Assembly (NCBI GenBank): GCA_002308955.1
Contig: DBWJ01000107.1
Coordinates: 1-45,519 of the forward strand
Length of the DNA: 45,519 nt
Source: Lachnoclostridium sp. UBA1241
GTDB taxonomy: Bacteria; Bacillota; Clostridia; Lachnospirales; Lachnospiraceae
Direction of reading: 5' to 3'
Positions 1 through 8,720 of the stretch are shown one piece after another. The notes beneath the pieces are model-generated. The model did not search any database. It was not told the DNA's origin and worked only from the letters and a program-made list of their open reading frames with translations. The stretch's first letter is position 1, and each line of letters opens with the position of its first letter. The translations under genes and the position numbers were made by a program.

Positions 1-512
1 GCGATGATCAGCTTCGGCTTCGCCTCGATAGCGATTCTCTTGAGTTCGTCATAGTCGATGAAGCCGTTCTCATCCACGCCGTAAGGAACGATATTGAAGT
101 AGGTGCCGGAGAAATTCACCGGGCTTCCGTGTGTCAGATGTCCGCCGTGGGCAAGATTCATACCCATCATCGTGTCACCGGGCTTCAGAAGCGCGAACTG
201 CACGGCCATGTTGGCCTGTGCGCCGGAATGCGGCTGAACGTTAACATACTCGCAGCCGAACAGCTTCTTCGCTCTTTCAATCGCGAGGTTCTCGGCGATA
301 TCCACGAACTCGCAGCCGCCGTAATAGCGATGTGCCGGATAACCCTCCGCGTACTTATTGGTCAGCACGCTTCCCATTGCTGCCATAACAGCCTTGCTTA
401 CCAGGTTCTCGGAAGCAATCAGCTCAATATTCTCTCTCTGTCTGCCAAGCTCGAGCGTAATGCCTTCCGCAAGCTCGGGATCAACCGTCTTTACATCGTC
501 AAATGAGTACAT
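1..512 (-). CDS. glyA: Serine hydroxymethyltransferase, 5' part (cut by window edge)
   Basis: The reverse strand from 512 encodes MYSFDDVKTVDPELAEGI and continues through the window start without a stop, giving about 170 residues of the usual ~410. The N-terminal landmarks of the PLP enzyme are present: LIASENLVS, NKYAEGYPAHRYYGG, NVQPHSGAQAN, and the MNLAHGGHLTHG region around the cofactor pocket. The enzyme converts serine and tetrahydrofolate to glycine and 5,10-methylene-THF in the cytoplasm. The ATG at 510-512 follows a GAGAGG Shine-Dalgarno. The gene is divergent from the dCMP deaminase at 723. Both feed one-carbon/thymidylate supply, but no shared regulatory site was seen between them. 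Confidence 0.95.
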   Translation of the reverse strand, partial: MYSFDDVKTVDPELAEGITLELGRQRENIELIASENLVSKAVMAAMGSVLTNKYAEGYPAHRYYGGCEFVDIAENLAIERAKKLFGCEYVNVQPHSGAQANMAVQFALLKPGDTMMGMNLAHGGHLTHGSPVNFSGTYFNIVPYGVDENGFIDYDELKRIAIEAKPKLII

Positions 513-653
513 AGAAAACCTCTCTTCGATTGAATTTCCGGGTTTTTGACCGGATTCTGCGCAGGGATTACGCGTACAAGGACCCAATGCGCACCGCTAT
601 CATATTAGCACAGCCAAGCGCAAAATGGAACACCTAATATTTTTTTTATGATA

Positions 654-682
654 TTGCACAATTCCGCCCGAATTGGTACAAT
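654..682 (+). promoter_or_regulatory. Sigma-A-type promoter for dCMP deaminase
   Basis: TTGCAC at 654-659 and TACAAT at 677-682 are separated by exactly 17 bp. The -10 lies about 40 bp upstream of the plus-strand start at 723, which has an AAGGAG Shine-Dalgarno. Confidence 0.75.
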
Positions 683-722
683 TATTTTATAAATAATTGC
701 ATTTTCAAAAAGGAGACCGGCT

Positions 723-1202
723 ATGAAACGAACCGATTATCTGTCCTGGGACCAGTATTTTATGGGAATTGCTCTCCTGTCCGCACAGCGCAGTAAGGAT
801 CCCAATACAAGCGTCGGCGCCTGCATCGTAAGCCCGGAGAACCGTATTCTCTCGGTCGGCTACAACGGCATGCCGAAGGGCTGCTCGGACGATGAGTATC
901 CGTGGGACCGCGAAGGCGACGAACTGGACACCAAGTATTACTATGTCTGCCATGCGGAACTGAACGCAATCTTAAATTACACCGGCACCGATATGAAGGG
1001 CGCGCGTGTTTATACGACGCTCTTCCCGTGCAATGAATGCACGAAGGCGCTGATTCAGGCCGGCATCACCGAGGTGATCTATTATTGTGACAAATACGAC
1101 GGCACGAAATCCAATATCGCCGCCAAGCGCATGTTTAAGTCCGCAGGCATCACCTGCCGGGCCCTTGACCCGCTCGGAACGGACGTTGTTCTGAAGCTGT
1201 AA
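723..1202 (+). CDS. dCMP deaminase (ComEB-like)
   Basis: This 159-residue zinc-dependent cytidine/deoxycytidylate deaminase has the HAE motif (His77, catalytic Glu79) and the second zinc ligand pair PCNEC (Cys103, Cys106). The length and the extra Asp/Cys-rich insert at residues 54-72 fit the dCMP deaminase/ComEB family, which turns dCMP into dUMP for thymidylate synthesis. It is the only plus-strand gene in the window. It has its own promoter (654-682), an AAGGAG Shine-Dalgarno and a terminator (1251-1281), so it is probably monocistronic. Confidence 0.93.
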   Translation: MKRTDYLSWDQYFMGIALLSAQRSKDPNTSVGACIVSPENRILSVGYNGMPKGCSDDEYPWDREGDELDTKYYYVCHAELNAILNYTGTDMKGARVYTTLFPCNECTKALIQAGITEVIYYCDKYDGTKSNIAAKRMFKSAGITCRALDPLGTDVVLKL

Positions 1203-1250
1203 CAGGTGTTTCGAAACCGTAACGAACAAAAACTGTTCTCTGAAACCACA

Positions 1251-1281
1251 AGGGCCACCGCAATGCGATGGCTCTTTTTTT
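1251..1281 (+). terminator. Intrinsic terminator after dCMP deaminase
   Basis: A stem AGGGCCACCG / CGATGGCTCT (with G-U pairs) and a 5-nt loop is followed by seven T on the plus strand. The reverse direction has no T run, so it acts on the plus strand only. Confidence 0.85.
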
Positions 1282-1321
1282 GTGTCCGTCATTCTGTTCT
1301 GTTTCATTCCTGTTGTGTCTG

Positions 1322-2056
1322 TCATCCGGCTTCTGCTTCATTCAGGCAGATAAGCGGATGCCTGTCCCTGTCAAGTAATCCGTAGGCTGCGAACAAAAAA
1401 GCGCCCCCAAACGACATGATCAGGTCCCACATTGTATCGTTAAGCCCGACATCCACATATCCCGGCAATTCCTGCCCGTTTACGACAACGCTGTCTATCT
1501 TCTTAATCGAAACGACTTCTCCGGATTGGTCCGCGAGAAGGAACGAATTGATTTCGGAAACATACGTATCCTTCTGCATGTCATACGATAAGATTTTATC
1601 GGCCGAGAACTCCACGACTTCCCAAAGAACCGCGATCAATACAGCCAGAGAAACCGCCAGCACCAGATTCAAAACTCTCTTTGCGCCCGCAGCGCGGTAC
1701 AGTCTCTGCAGCAGATAATAGACAAGAATCGTAAAGAGCATGCCCTGCACACAGTGAAGCATCTTGTCCCACCACCCGGTACTGAGATACAGCCCGAAGC
1801 AGCTTCCCGCCGTATGTCCGCACGCGTAAACGACCGCGAAACAAAAAAGAGGTGTCCTGCTTACCACGGAGAACATAAGCTCCAACCCAAGCGGGATCAT
1901 AACAAGAAACATCGTAATGAAGAATTTCACCGCATGGTCCGGACGGTTGCCGAAGAAAAGATAATAAAGGATTACCCCGATAAGCACCGCTTCCGTAAGC
2001 AGAAGAAATGCTATCTTCGGTTTTCTTTTCCTGAGTTCTTCCGTGATCTTCTTCAT
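1322..2056 (-). CDS. YjdF/DUF2238-like multi-pass membrane protein
   Basis: A 244-residue integral membrane protein with about six hydrophobic segments. It carries the hallmarks I associate with the YjdF (DUF2238) family: WDKMLHCVQG after the third helix, LWEVVEF in the fifth, and DTMWDLIMSFGGA before the last helix. The biochemical role of the family is unknown. The ATG at 2056 is preceded by AGGGGAT. It is the last gene of the run that starts at 9014, 27 bp after the CPBP-like gene. No terminator with a T run was found after its stop. Confidence 0.7.
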   Translation of the reverse strand: MKKITEELRKRKPKIAFLLLTEAVLIGVILYYLFFGNRPDHAVKFFITMFLVMIPLGLELMFSVVSRTPLFCFAVVYACGHTAGSCFGLYLSTGWWDKMLHCVQGMLFTILVYYLLQRLYRAAGAKRVLNLVLAVSLAVLIAVLWEVVEFSADKILSYDMQKDTYVSEINSFLLADQSGEVVSIKKIDSVVVNGQELPGYVDVGLNDTMWDLIMSFGGAFLFAAYGLLDRDRHPLICLNEAEAG

Positions 2057-2083
2057 AGTATCCCCTGTCTTTTCACAGTATTA

Positions 2084-2770
2084 TTAAAGGCCGAATGCCC
2101 TCGGCAGAAATCCCATAACGAAATGCAGCATCCAGACGCACCAGATCGTCCTGTCCTTTTCGTACAGAATGCCTGTCACGAAACAGAGCACTCCCGCTGC
2201 AGCCATATAGTAAATCGGAAAATGCATATGCAAAACACAGAAGAACAGTCCGATGAAGATAAGCGTCTTCCATTTGTTCTTCATTGCCCTGCTGACATTG
2301 TCCTGCCATAACGGTTTGATCAACAGTTCCTGCCACAGAGCGCTGACCGGGTAAAACCAGCGGAATCTCTGATCGAGATACAGCGCAAAGAACGGCTTCG
2401 CCGCCGTGACCGGATCAACGGTATTCTTATAAAGCCGGTAACCGGCTAAAACCGCTGCGTAAAGGATGAGCACGATAACCGTCTGCAGAACCCTCTTTTT
2501 GAAGCTGCCGTCTTTCGGAATCCGGAAGCACGAGAAGGAAAATGTGATCTTCTTACAGGCTATCAAAACCGCGGCCGCAACCGTAATGATCGTCATATAG
2601 ATCTTGATCAGCAGGTTCTCGCTTCCGGGGATGGAATACCCGGGCAGGAACCGTCCGCAGACCTTGTCGGTCAGGATCAGAATCAGAATTGCCAAAAGGC
2701 TAAGCAGATAGATTGCCTGCTCTTTGGGCTCTTCCTCCGTATTATTCATAAAAGCAAACCGGTCTTTCAT
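2084..2770 (-). CDS. Degenerate CPBP-like intramembrane protease homologue
   Basis: A 228-residue protein with about six to seven hydrophobic segments. Its C-terminal half has the layout of the CPBP/CAAX protease (Abi) family. The motif-1 region reads QELLIKPLWQ, where active members have EExxxR. Motif 2 is preserved as FFCVLH and motif 3 as HFVMGF. The substitutions in motif 1 suggest altered or lost catalysis, perhaps a chaperone or immunity-like role. The ATG at 2767-2770 overlaps the stop of the upstream permease gene (ATGA), indicating translational coupling. An AGAGAGG Shine-Dalgarno lies 6 nt upstream. Inference: an accessory to the adjacent ABC exporter. Confidence 0.6.
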   Translation of the reverse strand: MKDRFAFMNNTEEEPKEQAIYLLSLLAILILILTDKVCGRFLPGYSIPGSENLLIKIYMTIITVAAAVLIACKKITFSFSCFRIPKDGSFKKRVLQTVIVLILYAAVLAGYRLYKNTVDPVTAAKPFFALYLDQRFRWFYPVSALWQELLIKPLWQDNVSRAMKNKWKTLIFIGLFFCVLHMHFPIYYMAAAGVLCFVTGILYEKDRTIWCVWMLHFVMGFLPRAFGL

Positions 2771-3891
2771 TCGCGTCCTCTCTTAACCCCCAGCATCCAT
2801 GATGTAAATAATCCCACACCGAACCAGACAGCAAGCACGATCACCGCTCCGATAAGAAACGGCTTTCCGGAAACGGCACTGAAATACCAGTGGCCCGGAA
2901 GGAATCCGGATACTTTTCCCCAGATGGCTGCCCAGTCCGGAATATCACAGACTAATCCCGCAAAGAGGGATGCCGCCATGGTGACAACCGTAGCCGACAG
3001 GATCAGGTTGACAAATCGGCCGGACAGGGAGCAGATAACAAGCGAAAGCGCCGCCGTTCCGCACGCATAAAGGACGAACGCCACGAATACTTTCCCCGCA
3101 GCCGGGTGGTTTGAAGAAAGAAGCACCGGAACGAATCCGATAACGGTCACAATAAGCCCCGGAAGCATCTGCACGATATAAAGCGTCGAAATCCTTCCGC
3201 CGCGTCCGATTACCCGTCTTAACAGTCCCGAGGACGCATAACCGCACATCCACGTTCCGCTGATGATCAGGTAAAACATTGTAAACACCGCATACCAGCG
3301 GATTCCGTAGTAAGTAATCTCTTCGGGCTTTTCTTCCTCCGAGACGGTAATCGTCTCGATACTTAAAAGTGAGTCCCCTTTCCACACCTCGTCAGCCATG
3401 GCGCGGAACTTATCAAGCCCCGCCTCATCAAAGCCTTCGATACCGTTAAGCTTTCCTTCAATCAAAGCTTCCGTCCAGACTTTAACGATGTCATTGATCA
3501 CAATCTCGGTAAAATAAGTCATGTCGTACGAATCCGCCATAACCGTAACCTTCACCAAAGACCGGTAGTCTCCCCTGCGAAGCTTCTCCGTAAAGTCCGG
3601 GGCAATCTCGATCATTCCCTGTGCCCGGTTCACGGCCACCTCATGAACGGCCATATCCCTTGATACGACCTCGAATTCATAATTTTCTTCAAAAAGCAGC
3701 TCTATGAGTTCCTCACCGAGACCGCCCGCGTCCTCGTTAACGACTTTGATGCGGATGCTTTTCTCTGCTTCCTTCCCGTCATACCGGGCAATGTAAACAC
3801 ATACGAAGACCGCAAGAATGATAATGGCAAGCGACCCGAAATCCGTCAGCAGCGCCCTTGTTCTTCCCTTCATGATTGCGAGATTATTCAT
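2767..3891 (-). CDS. ABC-2 type transporter permease (second of a pair)
   Basis: About 374 residues from MNNLAIMKG. It has one N-terminal transmembrane helix (about 20-40), a large extracytoplasmic domain rich in acidic residues (about 45-215), then five to six C-terminal helices, the ABC-2 membrane fold of YhgE/DrrB-type exporters. An upstream extension to 3978 is possible in frame but lies inside the preceding gene and is Cys-rich and unlikely. The ATG at 3889-3891 sits in the last codons of that gene (8-bp overlap), so the two permeases are probably co-translated in roughly equal amounts. Substrate not predictable. Confidence 0.8.
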   Translation of the reverse strand: MNNLAIMKGRTRALLTDFGSLAIIILAVFVCVYIARYDGKEAEKSIRIKVVNEDAGGLGEELIELLFEENYEFEVVSRDMAVHEVAVNRAQGMIEIAPDFTEKLRRGDYRSLVKVTVMADSYDMTYFTEIVINDIVKVWTEALIEGKLNGIEGFDEAGLDKFRAMADEVWKGDSLLSIETITVSEEEKPEEITYYGIRWYAVFTMFYLIISGTWMCGYASSGLLRRVIGRGGRISTLYIVQMLPGLIVTVIGFVPVLLSSNHPAAGKVFVAFVLYACGTAALSLVICSLSGRFVNLILSATVVTMAASLFAGLVCDIPDWAAIWGKVSGFLPGHWYFSAVSGKPFLIGAVIVLAVWFGVGLFTSWMLGVKRGRE

Positions 3892-5089
3892 ACAAAACAC
3901 CTCGCTTCCGATACGCAAAGAAACCCGCCGTAAGGAACAGAATAAAGGCGGTGAGCAGCACGAGCATATCCTCCGCATACCGCTCGATCATCAGATTAAA
4001 CATCGCATTTGAAAAGATGCTGACGCTTGCGCGAAACGGCGAGATTCTCATCAGAAATGACACGACTTTCGGAAGACCCGCTTTGTCCGAAAGGAACGCA
4101 ACGCCTGCGAAAGACGCCGCGCCGAAATAGAGTCCCGTCCACAGAGCGGGCTGTTCGTTTCGAAACAGCGAACCGATGAAAACTCCGAGCGCGGAAAATG
4201 TGAGCGCCGTAAGGACCATTCCCGGCAGCACGGCAAGAACGTTGCTCATCTTCACCTGCCGAAGCGCCCGCGCCATCGGATACATCACGGCAAATGTGCA
4301 CAGGATAAGAAGTGTTCCCGAGAGGATTCTCGCAAAGAACCAGCGTGTCATTTTCCCCGCCGGAACGCTTCTTTTTGCAAGCACGCCCGTCTTGTCAAGG
4401 CAGGTCAGATACAGCACGGGGAACGAAGCAAAAAAGGCACACGCCGCGAAAAGAATCGCAAGCGCATACCGCAGATGATAATCGCCGCCTAACAGGAAGA
4501 CGCCGTTCTTACCGATAATTTCGCCGCGATGAAGATATACGCCGATCAGCTCACTGACCGAATCGTTTCGAAGTCTCGTGAACTCCTCTTCGCTCATGCC
4601 GGCCGCATTGCCCGCCACATTGATTACGCGGATACCCTGGCCGAATACCGAGATACTGCTTGCGATTCCGCTTTGAAACGTAAGCGCGTCAAATGCGTGC
4701 GAAGGCGCATAGTAAAACTTCATAACGGCTTTGTCGCCGTTCATAGCATTTTGATAAGTGCCCGCGGGAACATGCAGCAAAACAGCCGCTTTTCCTTCTT
4801 CCACCATGTTCTTTCCGGTCTCGACATCCGAAACGGAGGTGATTACGGCATTGCCCTTCTCCACCTCATAATCCACGACCATGTCCATCATGGCGGAAAG
4901 CATCAGACTGTCATCTTCGTTGCACAGCGCGCCGTTAATAAACGCCCCTTCCCCGTCCTTAAGTACCGGCGCCAGAAAAAGGCCGAACATCAGCACAACG
5001 GGAATCGGGGCAAGCACGGCAAGAAGCGCCGTCTTTCCGTGTCCGAAAAGCCGTTTTATATCATATCGAATGAAGGAAAGGAGCTTCAT
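3884..5089 (-). CDS. ABC-2 type transporter permease (first of a pair)
   Basis: 401 residues starting MKLLSFIRYDIKRLFGHGK. A cytoplasmic amphipathic start and a first helix are followed by an extracytoplasmic domain (about 45-210) and a block of helices ending near the C-terminus, as in ABC-2 exporters. I place the start at the ATG 5087-5089, whose A is shared with the TGA stop of the ATPase gene. A GTG at 5101 is in frame but has no room for a Shine-Dalgarno. With the ATPase and second permease it forms a heterodimeric exporter. Homology to the second permease is architectural, not obvious in sequence. Confidence 0.8.
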   Translation of the reverse strand: MKLLSFIRYDIKRLFGHGKTALLAVLAPIPVVLMFGLFLAPVLKDGEGAFINGALCNEDDSLMLSAMMDMVVDYEVEKGNAVITSVSDVETGKNMVEEGKAAVLLHVPAGTYQNAMNGDKAVMKFYYAPSHAFDALTFQSGIASSISVFGQGIRVINVAGNAAGMSEEEFTRLRNDSVSELIGVYLHRGEIIGKNGVFLLGGDYHLRYALAILFAACAFFASFPVLYLTCLDKTGVLAKRSVPAGKMTRWFFARILSGTLLILCTFAVMYPMARALRQVKMSNVLAVLPGMVLTALTFSALGVFIGSLFRNEQPALWTGLYFGAASFAGVAFLSDKAGLPKVVSFLMRISPFRASVSIFSNAMFNLMIERYAEDMLVLLTAFILFLTAGFFAYRKRGVLYE

Positions 5090-5703
5090 CAGACCAGACA
5101 CCCTCCGTCAAATCGCAGAGTACGGTCCATCAGAGGCAGAAGTATCGTCGGATTGTGCTCGGTAATAATCATTGCGGTGCCTTTTTCTTTCTCATCCTTC
5201 AGGAGCTTTGCGACACACTTCAAGCCCTGTTCGTCAATTCCCGCAAGAGGTTCGTCTAACATCATATAGGAATAGTTTCCCATCAGCGCGGCAGCAAGGT
5301 TAACCCGCCTTCTCTGACCGCCCGAGAGACGGTCGATACGCTTTTTGCAAAAAGATTCCATCTGCAGTTCGGAAATCAGATATTCCGCCCGGTCGGTATT
5401 CTCCCGGCCGCGCAATGAGGACCATGCATACAGATTCTCCGTAACGGTCAGTTCTTCGAAAAGAACGATATCCTGCGGAACATAGGCAATCTTCTCTTTC
5501 GCCTGCTTCCCGGAAAGCCCGTCAATCCGCACTTCTCCCGCATCCGGCGCAAGAATTCCCGACAGAATCTTTAAAAGCGTGCTCTTTCCGCTTCCGTTCT
5601 CCCCGAGAAGAGCGATTCCTTCTCCCGGGTTAAGCGAGAGCGACACGTTCTCAAGCACCGCATACTTACCGTATTTTTTCATCAATCCTTCTGCTTCAAG
5701 CAT
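5089..5703 (-). CDS. ABC transporter ATP-binding protein
   Basis: A compact 204-residue nucleotide-binding subunit. It has Walker A GENGSGKST, Q-loop (YVPQD), signature LSGGQRRR, Walker B YMMLDEP and H-loop TEH. It should energise the two ABC-2 permeases encoded directly downstream. The stop overlaps the first permease start. It lies 24 bp after the SPOUT methyltransferase gene with no visible promoter or terminator between, so it may share that transcript. Confidence 0.92.
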   Translation of the reverse strand: MLEAEGLMKKYGKYAVLENVSLSLNPGEGIALLGENGSGKSTLLKILSGILAPDAGEVRIDGLSGKQAKEKIAYVPQDIVLFEELTVTENLYAWSSLRGRENTDRAEYLISELQMESFCKKRIDRLSGGQRRRVNLAAALMGNYSYMMLDEPLAGIDEQGLKCVAKLLKDEKEKGTAMIITEHNPTILLPLMDRTLRFDGGCLV

Positions 5704-5727
5704 AATCGTTATAAAACTCCGCTCTTT

Positions 5728-6456
5728 TTATACTTTCCGGAACAGATAAGCTCCGATTCCGACCGCGATGGTGAGATTCAGCGAATCCACCTCCGGCGAC
5801 TGCGGAATAATGATGCTCTCACTGAAATCCGCGTACTCCTCGGGAAGCCCCGTGGCTTCGTTTCCGAAGATCAGCGTGAAGAGCTCCGGCTTCGGGCAGT
5901 TCTCCGCAGTCAGCTGTTTCTTTCCTGTCAGCATGAAGGAATACAGCTTCCGCTCCGCTGTCCCGTACTGCTTCCGGTAGGTTTCAAAGTCCGGAAAGCA
6001 CTGCACCCGGAGGGAGAACAGCGCTCCCATCGAGGCGCGAACCGCCTTCGGATGGAACCGGTCGATTCCCGGCGTGATGATCGCAACGTCGTGAATGCCG
6101 AAAGCGAGGCAGGTCCGGAATATCGTACCGGCGTTACCCATGTTCCCCGGGTTCACAAGCATCAGATGCGGCTGATCCGCCGCCAAAGTATCCTCATACT
6201 TTCGAAATACACCGATAACGAAGACGTTCTCCTTGTCGGAAAGCCGCGCTATCGTCTTGTCATTCTCCAAAACAGGGATATTATGCTCCCGGCACAGAGA
6301 CATGATCAGTTCCCGGTCGGTGAACGTGGAATGAAGCAGCACCTCCGTCACCTGCTCCGGCCGTTTTTTAATCAGTTCCACGGTCGGAAACGCCCCGAGC
6401 GCATAGGAATAATCAAATTCTTTCTTGTACGGTTTCACCGCCACCGAAGCGTCCAA
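5728..6456 (-). CDS. TrmH/SpoU-family RNA 2'-O-methyltransferase
   Basis: A 242-residue SPOUT-fold SAM-dependent methyltransferase. The three knot motifs are NPGNMGNAGTIFRTCLAFG, IFGNEATGLP and VDSLNLTIAVGIGAYLF. An N-terminal substrate-binding region (about 1-85) precedes them, as in rRNA or tRNA 2'-O-ribose methylases; the exact target is not predictable. The start codon appears to be TTG at 6456, placed 8 nt after GGAGG. That Shine-Dalgarno lies within the last codons of the alpha-galactosidase gene, whose stop ends at 6457. This arrangement supports co-translation. Confidence 0.88.
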   Translation of the reverse strand: MDASVAVKPYKKEFDYSYALGAFPTVELIKKRPEQVTEVLLHSTFTDRELIMSLCREHNIPVLENDKTIARLSDKENVFVIGVFRKYEDTLAADQPHLMLVNPGNMGNAGTIFRTCLAFGIHDVAIITPGIDRFHPKAVRASMGALFSLRVQCFPDFETYRKQYGTAERKLYSFMLTGKKQLTAENCPKPELFTLIFGNEATGLPEEYADFSESIIIPQSPEVDSLNLTIAVGIGAYLFRKV

Positions 6457-8706
6457 TTATGCTTCCTCCGCCTTGAAATAAAACGTCTTGCTTACAAAAT
6501 CGCCGCGCAGCCCTACATCGATGCCGCATGCCGCAAGTGTCTTCCCCGAAAGCGTCTGTCCGGTCTCCTCGCAGAAATACTTCCGGTCTGCGTCCAGCCC
6601 GCGCAGATACAGCCGTTTCGCCGGCTCACTCGGCTTTCCGAGCACCTGTACATACGTAAGAAGCGCTTCGCTCTTATCCTTTGCGACGAACATCCACGCG
6701 TCGTAGGTATTGTCCTTGAAAAGGTTTCCGAGCCGGTACTGGTCTCCGTCGCTCATCAGCTTATGGAACCGGTGATACTTGGCGACCTGCCCCGGAATCT
6801 TCGCGCGGTCCTCTGCGGGAATCCGTGTCACGTCAAGCTCATACCCGAAGGTTCCGACAAGCGCCACATCCCCTCTTGTATCGAAAGGCGTGGTCCGCCC
6901 GAGCAGATGGTTCGGGCAGTCGGAAACATGCGCGCCCATCGCGGATACCGGATAGCAATAGCTCGTACCGTACTGAATCTTAAGACGCTCAATTGCGTCC
7001 GTATCATCGCTCGCCCAGATCTGCGGCGAGAAGTAAAGCATTGCCGGGTCAAACCGTCCGCCGCCGCTCGAACAGTTCTCAAGGAGCAGCTTCGGATAGT
7101 CGGTCGTAAGCCGGTTCATCAGATCGTACACGCCGAGCACGTAACGGTGCCACAGCTCACGCTGACGTTTCCTCGGAAGCGAGGTCGAACCGACTTCGGT
7201 AAGGGCACGGTTCATGTCCCATTTGACGTATTCGATGTTGGCGGAATTCAGAATATTCGTGAGCATTCCGTAAACATAATCACGCACCTCGGCGTTCGAA
7301 TAGTCAAGCACGTACTGAGCACGCGCCTGCGTCAGGTCGCGCCCGATAATCTGGATTGCCCACTCCGGATGCGCGCGGTACAGCTCGCTGTTGTCGCTGA
7401 CCATCTCGGGCTCGAACCAAATGCCGAACTTCATGCCGAGCGCATTAATCCGGTCGGTAAGCGGCTTCAGTCCGCCCTTCAGCTTCTCTTCGTTCACGAC
7501 CCAGTCGCCGAGGGAATTGTCGTCGAAATTCCGGCAGCCGAACCAGCCGTCATCCATGACAAGCATCTCAATGCCGAGCTTCGAAGCCTCTTCGGCGATG
7601 GCATACAGCTTGTCCTGGTCAAAATTGAAATAGGTTGCTTCCCAGTTGTTGATCAATATCGGCCGCTCGCGGTCTTTCCAGTAGCTGCGAATCAGGTGGC
7701 TGCGGTACAGGTCGTGGAACGTCCTGGACATCCCGCCGAGTCCCTCCTCCGAGTATACAAGCACCGCCTCGGGCGTCTGGAATTCCTCTTCCGGACGAAG
7801 CAGCCACGAAAAATCATACGGATTGATTCCGATTACCGTTCTCGTCTGCTTTCCTCCCGTCACTTCCGCTTCCGCAAGGAAGTTTCCGCTGTACACGAGA
7901 TGGAATGCATACACCTCGCCGTGCTCCTCGTCGGTTCCCGGCGTGCAGAGCGCCATGAAAGGATTGTGCTGTGCCGAGGAAACGCCGCGCAGGCTGTCCG
8001 TCAGCTGCTTGCCGGCATGAAGCGGCACCCGGCTGACTGCGCACTCACGCGCCCAGTTTCCGTTCAGCGTGATCATCTCATAATCCATCCCGGGCAGCTC
8101 CACGCATGCGGAAAGCACGCGCTGCAGACGCACGTCGCCGTACCCGCGGTTATAAACCTTCACCGCCCTCGTAATGACATTCCGGTCGCGGAAGATAGTA
8201 TAGCTTAGTTCCGCCGTAAGCCCCGCATGTTCATCTTCCATCGTGATGATAAGTGTCTCCGCCTCATCTTCTTTAGCAAAGGTTGCGGGAATGCAGCTCA
8301 CGCCCTTCTGCTTAAGCTCCGGTTTCCCACTGACAATCCGATGGTTCTTATAGCGGAGGTCGCAGGCGGACATGCCGTCCCCGTCCAGGATCATAAAGCA
8401 CGGCTCGCGGAAGTCTCCGATGCCGTGGCACGGGTATTCAAAGGGGCGTGAATCCATAAATCCCATCCGCTCCCGGTTATGGTGCTGCGGCGTATAATTG
8501 CCTTCATCCAGGTGCAGCAGATAAGTAAGGTCATCGTCTCCGCACCGCTTGCCGTAATAGACGTGAAGAAGATACCCCTCCTCGGTCACGGCCATGGCAT
8601 AGGTGATGCCGTCGTTATCAAGCCGCAACACGGTGAGTTTCTCCTCACTCAGTTTCTCCGCTCCCCATACATGGAAGCCAATCGTCGTCTGTTCTTCCCG
8701 AATCAT
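6457..8706 (-). CDS. GH36 alpha-galactosidase
   Basis: 749 residues, the normal length for bacterial GH36 alpha-galactosidases that release terminal alpha-galactose from raffinose-type sugars. An N-terminal beta-supersandwich (about 1-330) is followed by the (beta/alpha)8 barrel. The nucleophile is in YVKWDMNR (Asp497 from this start) and the acid/base in ASDDTD (Asp567). The 70-residue spacing matches what I recall for characterised members. CSSGGGRFD is also present. There is no signal peptide, so it is intracellular. I chose the ATG at 8706 because AGAGAGG lies 7 nt upstream; a longer start at 8739 would overlap the preceding gene. Its place between a LexA-box gene and an RNA methylase is unusual. 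Confidence 0.92.
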   Translation of the reverse strand: MIREEQTTIGFHVWGAEKLSEEKLTVLRLDNDGITYAMAVTEEGYLLHVYYGKRCGDDDLTYLLHLDEGNYTPQHHNRERMGFMDSRPFEYPCHGIGDFREPCFMILDGDGMSACDLRYKNHRIVSGKPELKQKGVSCIPATFAKEDEAETLIITMEDEHAGLTAELSYTIFRDRNVITRAVKVYNRGYGDVRLQRVLSACVELPGMDYEMITLNGNWARECAVSRVPLHAGKQLTDSLRGVSSAQHNPFMALCTPGTDEEHGEVYAFHLVYSGNFLAEAEVTGGKQTRTVIGINPYDFSWLLRPEEEFQTPEAVLVYSEEGLGGMSRTFHDLYRSHLIRSYWKDRERPILINNWEATYFNFDQDKLYAIAEEASKLGIEMLVMDDGWFGCRNFDDNSLGDWVVNEEKLKGGLKPLTDRINALGMKFGIWFEPEMVSDNSELYRAHPEWAIQIIGRDLTQARAQYVLDYSNAEVRDYVYGMLTNILNSANIEYVKWDMNRALTEVGSTSLPRKRQRELWHRYVLGVYDLMNRLTTDYPKLLLENCSSGGGRFDPAMLYFSPQIWASDDTDAIERLKIQYGTSYCYPVSAMGAHVSDCPNHLLGRTTPFDTRGDVALVGTFGYELDVTRIPAEDRAKIPGQVAKYHRFHKLMSDGDQYRLGNLFKDNTYDAWMFVAKDKSEALLTYVQVLGKPSEPAKRLYLRGLDADRKYFCEETGQTLSGKTLAACGIDVGLRGDFVSKTFYFKAEEA

Positions 8707-8720
8707 TGCATATCCTCTCT

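Noticed and set aside
513..722. Glycine riboswitch or other leader before glyA
   Set aside because: Only a small TCCGG...CCGGA dyad was seen, without aptamer hallmarks.
6052..8208. Long plus-strand reading frame of 718 codons
   Set aside because: It is the antisense shadow of the alpha-galactosidase and methyltransferase genes, with Arg/His/Val-rich nonsense and no family resemblance.
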